NCBI GenBank assembly: GCA_017561145.1
Contig: JAFZDO010000025.1
Coordinates: forward strand, 1-64,000
Direction: 5' to 3'
Length of the DNA stretch: 64,000 nt
Source of the DNA: Clostridia bacterium
Lineage (GTDB): Bacteria > Bacillota > Clostridia > Oscillospirales > CAG-382
Notes under the pieces: model-generated
What the model was told of the DNA's origin: nothing
The model's database searches: none
Seen by the model: the letters and a program-made list of their open reading frames with translations, nothing else
Shown here: positions 16,874 to 23,883 of the stretch, in pieces
Layout: each line of letters starts with the position of its first letter
Position numbering within the stretch: the first letter of the stretch is position 1
Made by a program: the position numbers and the translations under genes

Positions 16874-19153
16874 ATGGAACAGCAATCAAAGGCAATCGCC
16901 GCGCGTCTTAAATGGGCAAGAGAAAATCTTGACCTTCCCGTTAAGGTTTTGGCGGAAGCTTGCGGTATCGGTGAAAACGAATATCTGCGTATGGAAAACG
17001 GCGAAGAGGATTTTTCCTTCTCCTTCCTTTACAAGTGCGCAAAGCTTTTGGGCATGGACATTTCCGAGCTCGTTTCGGGTTCAGACCCCAAGCTTGATTT
17101 TTACAATCTCACCCGTGCAGGCGGCGGTATGCCCATTAAACGCGAAAAGGGATTTGATTATCGGCACGTCGCGCCGCTTCTCAAAAACCGTATGAGCGAG
17201 CCCTTTATCGTAACCGCAAAATACGATGAAGAGCTTCAGGACAAGCCTATCACTCTTGCAACACACGAGGGACAGGAATTCAACCTTATCCTTACCGGTA
17301 ACCTGAAGATCCAGATGGGCGAGCATATCTACGTTATGAATCCCGGCGATACCGTTTATTACGACTCCGCGCATCCCCACGGTATGATCGCAGTCGGCGG
17401 ACAGGATTGTACCTTCCTTGCGGTAGTATTCAAGGAAAACGGCGAAAATGAAGAAAAGGCTCCCGAAACACCCGAAAGAAAAGCAACCGCATATAATTAC
17501 GACAGCTGCATCTATAAGCAATTTGTCGACGAAACCTTCGACGAGGACGGCAAGCTTGTAGACATCAAGCTTCACTGCAACGATAATTTCAACTTTGCCT
17601 ATGACGTTGTCGATGCTCTTGCGGCAAAGGTTCCCGATAAAAAATGTATTCAATGGGTCGGAAACGACGGAAGCGAAAAGGAATTCACCTTCTCCGACAT
17701 CTCGCGTCTTTCCTCCAAGGCGGCAAACTATTTTGCGATGCAGGGAATTAAGAAGGGCGACAGAGTAATGCTCGTGCTTAAACGCCATTGGCAGTTCTGG
17801 GTATGCATGATCGCCTTGCACAAGCTCGGCGCGGTTGCGGTTCCCGCAACAAATCAGCTCGTTGAGCACGATTTCGAATACCGCTTCAACGCGGGCGAGA
17901 TCAGCGCGATCGTTTGTACCGCTGACGGCAATACCGCGATCGAAGCAGAGCGCGCTTTCCTCAAATGTCCCACTATGAAGACTAAGATCATGGTCAACGG
18001 CACGCGTGACGGATGGTTGGATTTCGATTCTAATTTTATGCGTTGCTCGTCCAACTTCCCGCGTGTTGAAAACAGCAAGGATGACCCTTCGGTTATGTTC
18101 TTCTCGTCGGGCACGACCGGATATCCCAAGCTTGCGATGCACAGCTTCACCTATCCGCTCGGACATATCGTTACCGCAAGACACTGGCATCACGTCGATC
18201 CCGACGGCTTGCACTTTACCATATCCGACACCGGCTGGGGCAAGGCGCTTTGGGGCAAGCTTTACGGTCAATGGCTTTGCGAAGCGGCGGTTTTCGTTTA
18301 CGACTTCGAACGCTTTGATGCGTCCAAGCTGCTTCCGATGTTCGCAAAATACAACATCACCACCTTCTGCGCACCTCCCACAATGTATCGCTTCTTCATC
18401 CGCGAGGATCTTAATAAATACGATCTTTCTTCGCTTAAATATGCGACGATCGCAGGAGAGGCGTTAAATCCCGAGGTATTCAAGCTCTTCTATAACGCAA
18501 CCGGAATTAAGCTTATGGAGGCGTTCGGTCAGACCGAAACGACTCTTACCGTCGGCAACCTTATCGGCCACGATCCGAAGCCCGGTTCTATGGGTAAGCC
18601 CAGCCCTGCGTACGATATCGACATCGTCCGTGAGGACGGAACGCCTGCCGCAGTAGGCGAAGAGGGCGAGATCGTTATCCGCCTTGACAAGGGCAGACCC
18701 TTCGGCTTGTTCCTCGGTTATTACAAAAATCAGGAAGCGACCGATAACGTGCTTTACGACGGCGTCTACCACACAGGCGATACCGCTTGGCGTGATGAAG
18801 ACGGCAACTTCTGGTACGTCGGACGTGTTGACGACGTTATCAAATCGAGCGGCTACCGTATCGGCCCGTTCGAGATCGAAAGCGTTATTATGGAGCTTCC
18901 GTACGTTCTCGAGTGCGCTATCACAGGCGTGCCCGACGAAACGAGAGGCCAGATCGTTAAGGCGACGGTCGTTCTTACAAAGGACAAGCAGCCGAGCGAG
19001 GAATTGGTAAAAGAGATACAGAATTACGTCAAAACGCATACCGCGCCTTACAAATATCCCCGTAAGGTCGAATTTGTAGAAAGCCTTCCCAAAACCATTT
19101 CGGGTAAGATCAGAAGAAAGGTTCTGCGCGATAACGATAAAGCAAAGAATTAA
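16874..19153 (+). CDS. XRE-cupin-acyl-CoA synthetase fusion
   Basis: 759 residues in three parts. Residues 1-70 are an XRE-type helix-turn-helix (ARLKWARENLDLPVKVLAE ... MENGEEDFS). Residues 110-190 are a cupin (THEGQEFNLILTG, MNPGDTVYYDSAHPHGM with metal-ligand-like His). Residues about 210-755 are an adenylate-forming acyl-CoA synthetase of the acetyl/medium-chain type: FFSSGTTGYPKLA (P-loop), FGQTETT, YHTGDTAWRDEDG, GRVDDVIKSSGYRIGP and the catalytic-Lys region KTISGKIRR. It should convert a carboxylic acid, ATP and CoA to acyl-CoA. The T-box leader ties it to an aminoacyl-tRNA level, perhaps a branched-chain amino acid and its derived acid. The fused domains could sense the acid. Confidence 0.9.
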   Translation: MEQQSKAIAARLKWARENLDLPVKVLAEACGIGENEYLRMENGEEDFSFSFLYKCAKLLGMDISELVSGSDPKLDFYNLTRAGGGMPIKREKGFDYRHVAPLLKNRMSEPFIVTAKYDEELQDKPITLATHEGQEFNLILTGNLKIQMGEHIYVMNPGDTVYYDSAHPHGMIAVGGQDCTFLAVVFKENGENEEKAPETPERKATAYNYDSCIYKQFVDETFDEDGKLVDIKLHCNDNFNFAYDVVDALAAKVPDKKCIQWVGNDGSEKEFTFSDISRLSSKAANYFAMQGIKKGDRVMLVLKRHWQFWVCMIALHKLGAVAVPATNQLVEHDFEYRFNAGEISAIVCTADGNTAIEAERAFLKCPTMKTKIMVNGTRDGWLDFDSNFMRCSSNFPRVENSKDDPSVMFFSSGTTGYPKLAMHSFTYPLGHIVTARHWHHVDPDGLHFTISDTGWGKALWGKLYGQWLCEAAVFVYDFERFDASKLLPMFAKYNITTFCAPPTMYRFFIREDLNKYDLSSLKYATIAGEALNPEVFKLFYNATGIKLMEAFGQTETTLTVGNLIGHDPKPGSMGKPSPAYDIDIVREDGTPAAVGEEGEIVIRLDKGRPFGLFLGYYKNQEATDNVLYDGVYHTGDTAWRDEDGNFWYVGRVDDVIKSSGYRIGPFEIESVIMELPYVLECAITGVPDETRGQIVKATVVLTKDKQPSEELVKEIQNYVKTHTAPYKYPRKVEFVESLPKTISGKIRRKVLRDNDKAKN

Positions 19154-19215
19154 TAAAAAATTCATTGACTTTAAGCGATAATGTGTTAAGATAATATTAG
19201 GAATAAAGTTAATAT

Positions 19216-19242
19216 CAAGGCGCAGGAACCCCCTGCGCCTTG
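19216..19242 (+). promoter_or_regulatory. GC-rich hairpin in the miaA leader
   Basis: 11-bp perfect stem CAAGGCGCAGG / CCTGCGCCTTG with a 5-base loop, 27 bases before the miaA start. Not followed by T's, so not a terminator. A possible promoter lies upstream (TTGACT at 19165, TAAGAT at 19187, 16 bases apart). Confidence 0.55.
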
Positions 19243-19268
19243 GTGCACCTTTAAAGTAGGAAAAAATC

Positions 19269-20147
19269 ATGGAAAAAATACCGCTTATCGTTGTTGTCGG
19301 CCCGACAGCCGGCGGCAAAAGTGCATACGCGATACAAAAAGCCACCGAGCTCGGCGGCGAAATAATAAGCGGCGATTCCATGCAGATATACCGCGAAATG
19401 GATATCGGCACCGCCAAGCCTTCAAAGGCAGAGATGGAGGGTATACCTCACCATCTTATCGATATTTGCGATATAAGCGAGCCCTTTTCGGCGGCGCGGT
19501 TCGTAAAGCTGGCAAAAGAGGCGATAAACGACGTCGTTTCCCGCGGGAAATATCCGATAATCGCAGGCGGTACGGGACTTTATATCGACACGCTCATTTC
19601 GGGCACCGAGCTTATTGCTACCGAGGACGATCCGATACTGCGCGAAAGGCTTTTTGCCGAAGCAACTGAATTCGGAGCGGAGGCTCTGCACGCAAAGCTT
19701 GCGCAGATCGATCCCGAATCCGCAAACGCCATCCACCCGAATAATATAAAGCGTGTCGTTCGCGCATTGGAAATGTATTACAATACGGGCATCACGAAAA
19801 CCGAGCTCGACCGAAGAAGCAGATTGCGTGAAAGCGAATATGATGCGCACACCGTTTATATCATCCCGCGTGAGCGTGAAACGATATATAACCGCATCGA
19901 CGCGCGCGTTGACATTATGTTCGAAATGGGCTTGGAAAAAGAGGTGGAAGCACTTGTTGCCAAGGGACTTCGTGAAACGCCGACAGCGTCACAAGCGATA
20001 GGATACAAGGAATTTTATCCCTATTTCGACGGCTTGTACGGCATCGATTCGGTTAAAGAGGCGATCTGCCTTAACACCAGACATTACGCAAAGCGGCAGC
20101 TTACCTGGTTCAACCGCAAGCCTGCCGACGAGATGATTTATATTTAA
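19269..20147 (+). CDS. miaA: tRNA dimethylallyltransferase
   Basis: 292 residues, a normal length. It transfers the dimethylallyl group to N6 of A37 in tRNAs reading UNN codons. Motifs: P-loop GPTAGGKS (11-18), DSMQIYREMDIGTAKP, PHHLID, GGTGLYID, and the C-terminal IGYKEF and YAKRQLTWF. The tRNA-Ser(UGA) in this window, with AAA after its anticodon, is a natural substrate. The ATG lies just after AGTAGG. First gene of a long plus-strand run. Confidence 0.97.
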   Translation: MEKIPLIVVVGPTAGGKSAYAIQKATELGGEIISGDSMQIYREMDIGTAKPSKAEMEGIPHHLIDICDISEPFSAARFVKLAKEAINDVVSRGKYPIIAGGTGLYIDTLISGTELIATEDDPILRERLFAEATEFGAEALHAKLAQIDPESANAIHPNNIKRVVRALEMYYNTGITKTELDRRSRLRESEYDAHTVYIIPRERETIYNRIDARVDIMFEMGLEKEVEALVAKGLRETPTASQAIGYKEFYPYFDGLYGIDSVKEAICLNTRHYAKRQLTWFNRKPADEMIYI

Positions 20148-20183
20148 ATTTCACACGAAAAACAAAGAAAAGGAGGGAAAACG

Positions 20184-21545
20184 ATGAGCGAGCAAAACAA
20201 AAACCTGCCCGAAAATAAAACCGAAACTTCGGTTGCCACACGCCGCATAAAGCCGCAGGAAAACAAAAGCGACAAATTTATTAAGTTTGCAAAGCGCTTT
20301 TTCGCACAGTTCGGCACCGCAATAATGGCGGTTGCCGTAGTCGCTTACGTTTTTCTTCAGCTCATGCTTAACGTAAGCGTGAGTCTCGACCGCGAAACCG
20401 CGACCTACGTAAATATAACCGACCGCGAAGAGCTTTCCGCTTTTTTGTTCCGTGACGAATATCTCATTCCCCAAGGCGCCGAGGGCACGGATTGCTTCCT
20501 TGCAGAGGATGGCGAAAAGGTCAGACTCGGTCAGGACATCGTTGTGACCTATTCCGACGAAAACGACGTTAAGATCCAAAAACGTATAAGCGAGATCGAC
20601 AACAGAATTGACATTCTCAAAAGGTCAAGCCTTACTACCGGCGCTTCGACGACCGATATAACCCTTATCGACGGCAGGATAAACGAGCTTATTCTTTCTA
20701 TCGCACGTCAGGTCGATGAAAAGGATTTCGACAAGGTCCTCCGCGAAAAGGAAGAGCTGCTGATTTTAATGAACCGCCGACAGGCGTTGACTCATTCGGA
20801 CGATTACAAAAAAGAGCTCAAGGAGCTTGAAGCCGAAAAGGAATCGCTTAATAATCAGCTGAGCGGGGCAAACTACACCGTGCAATCGCCGAAGAGCGGA
20901 TATTTTTATTCGACAGTCGACGGTTACGAAAATGCCTTTACTCTCGACGTGCTCGATCAGCTTACCGGCGAAAGCTTCGAAAAGCTTTCGGAATCGACAC
21001 CCGACAAGGGCCTTATTTCGCAATCCTCGGGCAAGATAGTAATGTCGTCGACCTGGTATATTGCCGTTGCGGTAAACAAACGCACCGCCGAGACCTTCAA
21101 AAACGGGAAGAATTATCCTATAACCTTCCAATATTCCAACAACACGGTTTTGGACATGACGCTCGAGCGTAAAATAAACCGAACCGATAAGGACAGCACC
21201 GTTCTCGTGTTCAGCACGAAGCTCATGCCCGAAGGCTTCGATTATTCGCGTTGCCAGACGATCGAGCTTCCCACGACAGTGCACGAGGGCATACGCGTCA
21301 ATAACAATGCGATACGTATGCAGGACGGAGAGATCGGAGTTTACGTTGTAGTAGGCTCGAAGGTCGTTTTCAAAAAAACCACCGTTATTTACAATTACGG
21401 CAGCTATGCCGTTTGCGCAATACCCAAAAATCCCGCTTACCCCAACCGTCACGATATCGCGTATTCGTCACAGACCGAGCTTTCGCTGCACGATTCGGTG
21501 ATAATTAACGGCGAGGATCTGTTCGACGGAAAACGATTGAAATAA
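20184..21545 (+). CDS. HlyD-like single-span membrane protein of the ylm cluster
   Basis: 453 residues. A charged cytoplasmic tail of about 45 residues, one membrane helix (GTAIMAVAVVAYVFLQLML), then a large outside part with a coiled coil (about residues 130-220, ISEIDNRIDILK ... LKELEAEKESLNNQL) inserted in a barrel-sandwich/HlyD-like fold (TVQSPKSGYFYSTVDGYE). Clostridial genomes often carry such a protein beside yggS and sepF; its role in the envelope or division is not established. Strong GGAGG ribosome site. Followed 14 bases later by yggS. Confidence 0.85.
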   Translation: MSEQNKNLPENKTETSVATRRIKPQENKSDKFIKFAKRFFAQFGTAIMAVAVVAYVFLQLMLNVSVSLDRETATYVNITDREELSAFLFRDEYLIPQGAEGTDCFLAEDGEKVRLGQDIVVTYSDENDVKIQKRISEIDNRIDILKRSSLTTGASTTDITLIDGRINELILSIARQVDEKDFDKVLREKEELLILMNRRQALTHSDDYKKELKELEAEKESLNNQLSGANYTVQSPKSGYFYSTVDGYENAFTLDVLDQLTGESFEKLSESTPDKGLISQSSGKIVMSSTWYIAVAVNKRTAETFKNGKNYPITFQYSNNTVLDMTLERKINRTDKDSTVLVFSTKLMPEGFDYSRCQTIELPTTVHEGIRVNNNAIRMQDGEIGVYVVVGSKVVFKKTTVIYNYGSYAVCAIPKNPAYPNRHDIAYSSQTELSLHDSVIINGEDLFDGKRLK

Positions 21546-21559
21546 TTGGGGAAAAGATA

Positions 21560-22243
21560 ATGAACGATAAAAAACAGGTTGCCGAAAGCATCGCACGGAT
21601 AAAACGCGAGATAGACGGCAGAGCACGACTTCTTGCCGCAACAAAAACGGTTCCGCCGGAAATGATAAATTTTGCGTTGGAGCAGGGGATCGACCTTATT
21701 GGTGAAAATCGTGTAAACGAGCTTTTGGAAAAATACGATCAAATAAACCGCGACAAAACCGAAATTCACTTTATCGGCGCCTTGCAGACCAACAAGGTGA
21801 AATACATCATCGACAAGGTGGATATGATACATTCTGTGGACAGAGTATCGCTTGCCGACGAGATCGAACGCCAAGCCGCCAAGCACGGAATAATCATGCC
21901 GGTGCTTGCCGAGGTGAATATCGGAAACGAGATCACGAAATCGGGCGTTTCGCCGACCGAGATCTACGAATTTTGCAGGTATTTAAACAGCTTGCCGCAC
22001 CTAAAGCTTCGGGGTTTGATGGCTATTCCTCCGAAATGCGAGGAAAAGGGCGGAAATAACGAATATTTTTGCAAAATGAGGAAAATATTTGTTGACATAT
22101 CGTACCAAAATGTAGATAATAGTAATATGGATGTACTGTCGCTTGGTATGAGTGACGATTATCTTGATGCCGTTGAATGCGGCTCGACAATGGTACGTGT
22201 CGGAAGCGGTATTTTCGGCAAAAGAATTTATAATAATAATTAA
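21560..22243 (+). CDS. yggS: YggS-family PLP-binding protein
   Basis: 227 residues. Single TIM-barrel pyridoxal-phosphate carrier involved in PLP homeostasis (YggS/YlmE/PROSC). The PLP lysine is in LLAATKTV, and GENRVNELLEK, HFIGALQTNKVKYI, VDMIHSVDR, LAEVNIGNEITKSG, LRGLMAIPP and LSLGMSDDYLDAV are all family signatures. First of the classical ylm genes here, upstream of sepF as in other Firmicutes. Confidence 0.97.
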   Translation: MNDKKQVAESIARIKREIDGRARLLAATKTVPPEMINFALEQGIDLIGENRVNELLEKYDQINRDKTEIHFIGALQTNKVKYIIDKVDMIHSVDRVSLADEIERQAAKHGIIMPVLAEVNIGNEITKSGVSPTEIYEFCRYLNSLPHLKLRGLMAIPPKCEEKGGNNEYFCKMRKIFVDISYQNVDNSNMDVLSLGMSDDYLDAVECGSTMVRVGSGIFGKRIYNNN

Positions 22244-22271
22244 AATTAAACATATTTTCAGGAGGCACACT

Positions 22272-22733
22272 ATGGGACTTATGAATCGCTTGGGCGATCT
22301 CTTCAAGAGCGAAGAGGAATACGAAAACGAAGAATTTGAAGAATATGAAGAGGAAGAACAGGTAGTTGCAGCAGCGCCCGCACAGGCACCCAAGGCAGCT
22401 CCCGCATCCAGACCTACCGGCGGCATCTCCTCCGGCGCGGCATTGGAAATGAAGGTCGTCAAGCCCGAAAGATTTGACGAAGTTAAGGCTATCGGCGAGC
22501 ATCTTCTTGCAAGACGCACCGTTGTTCTCAACCTCGAAGAAACCAACAAGGAAACCACCAAGAGAATCATCGACTTCCTTTGCGGCGTTGTTTTTGCAAT
22601 TGACGGTCAGGTAAAGAAGGTTGCAAACGCTACCTACGTTGTTACCCCCAAGAACGTTGACGTTTCCGGCGAGCAGGCTGAAAACACCGCAGCTCCCGAG
22701 GAAGCAAAGCAGCCCAGAGAACTTTTCCGCTAA
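22272..22733 (+). CDS. sepF: Cell division protein SepF
   Basis: 153 residues. SepF anchors FtsZ to the membrane and helps septum assembly. The N-terminal MGLMNRLGDLFKS is the amphipathic membrane helix; an acidic Glu/Tyr linker and an Ala/Pro stretch follow; the SepF core starts at MKVVKPERFDEVKAIGEHL and contains the beta strand RRTVVLNLEE and the conserved FLCGVVFAIDGQVKKV. ATG 22272 is fixed by AGGAGG and by the helix; the longer frame overlaps yggS. Confidence 0.96.
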   Translation: MGLMNRLGDLFKSEEEYENEEFEEYEEEEQVVAAAPAQAPKAAPASRPTGGISSGAALEMKVVKPERFDEVKAIGEHLLARRTVVLNLEETNKETTKRIIDFLCGVVFAIDGQVKKVANATYVVTPKNVDVSGEQAENTAAPEEAKQPRELFR

Positions 22734-22745
22734 GGTAGATAATAT

Positions 22746-23015
22746 TTGGAAACACTTTTTTATATCGTATCACGGTCGGTATATCTATTCTTAAGCATAT
22801 TTATGTTCCTTCTTCTTGCAAGAGTCGTTTTGGGCTTCTTTGCGGATGAGGAATCAAGAGCGTTCAGCTTTTGCTATGCGATTACCGAACCCGTTGTTTC
22901 GCCCGTGCGCGGATTGCTTTCGCACGTCCCCGTATTGGCGGATTCGCCTATCGACTTTTCGTTTATGGCGACCTGTCTTATAATTATATTAGTTCAAGAC
23001 GCACTACCGCTTTAA
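22746..23015 (+). CDS. YggT/YlmG-family membrane protein
   Basis: 89 residues with two membrane helices and the family centre EPVVSPVRGLL (usual form EP.L.P.R...P). It starts at TTG, 12 bases after the sepF stop, with a weak ribosome site, and is probably coupled to sepF. The family influences chromosome or septum organisation but has no settled function. A small hairpin (CCAAAAAGC...GTGCTTTTGG, near 23027-23050) lies downstream. The ylmH gene that often follows is absent. Confidence 0.88.
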   Translation: METLFYIVSRSVYLFLSIFMFLLLARVVLGFFADEESRAFSFCYAITEPVVSPVRGLLSHVPVLADSPIDFSFMATCLIIILVQDALPL

Positions 23016-23125
23016 CGGTTTTTAATGCCAAAAAGCGTAGTGCTTTTGGGCTTTATTATGCAGGTTTGTATGCAAGGACCTTTTGAGCGTAAAGCGCTAT
23101 ATATAACCGAAAGGAGTGCTCTGCA

Positions 23126-23854
23126 ATGTTAGCACCGCACGAATTGAAAAATAAACAGTTTCAAAAAAGCTTTAAGGGCTACAATCCTCAGGAAGTAGAC
23201 GAATATCTCGAATTCGTACTCGAAAAATACACGGAAGCATACCGCGAAAACAACGAGCTTGAGCGTAAGCTTCGCATCGTTGTTACCAACCTCGACGAGA
23301 TCAAGGACGAGGAGGAATCTATCCGCAGTACGCTTATTTCCGCACAGAAAATGGCGGAAAAGATCATTGCCGATGCAAACGACCGCGCCGATATAATCAC
23401 CGGCGCTATCAAGGACCGTTGCGACGGCGTTATAGCGGAATTCCGTCAACAGCTTCAGGCCGAAAAAGAAAAGGCTTGGATCATGCGTACCCGCATAATC
23501 GACTTTAAAAAGCAGCTTTACGAGCTTTACGGAGCGCACATTGCCGACCTCAAGGATCTTTCGGTTAACGAGATCGAGGATATCGTTCTTCCCAACGACG
23601 ACGTTTTGGTTGCGGGAATCTTTAACGACGTTAAGACGAGGATCGAAGAGGAAACCGAACGCAGAAAGAACGTTCGCGAATTAAAGAATGAGGAACCGCA
23701 TTTTGCCGATGTGATCGAGGCGCCCGAGGCTTCCGAAGAAAAAGAGGAAGTTATCGACGTTAAACTTGACGATCAACCCGAGCTCTCTGCCGAAGCAAAA
23801 ACCGCAGAGGATGAATATCTTAAATACATGATGGGAGAAAGCAAGCCCGAATAA
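23126..23854 (+). CDS. divIVA: DivIVA-domain protein
   Basis: 242 residues. Coiled-coil protein that recognises negatively curved membrane at poles and septa. The N-terminal hook is typical: LAPHELKNKQFQKSFKGYNPQEVDEYLEFV, in place of the TPLDIHNKEF version. A long coiled coil covers residues 30-150, followed by an acidic tail rich in Glu. Strong AAAGGAG ribosome site. It sits between yggT and ileS, the usual position. Confidence 0.95.
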   Translation: MLAPHELKNKQFQKSFKGYNPQEVDEYLEFVLEKYTEAYRENNELERKLRIVVTNLDEIKDEEESIRSTLISAQKMAEKIIADANDRADIITGAIKDRCDGVIAEFRQQLQAEKEKAWIMRTRIIDFKKQLYELYGAHIADLKDLSVNEIEDIVLPNDDVLVAGIFNDVKTRIEEETERRKNVRELKNEEPHFADVIEAPEASEEKEEVIDVKLDDQPELSAEAKTAEDEYLKYMMGESKPE

Positions 23855-23883
23855 TATCGGCAAAACGCTTTTTTAATACGACA

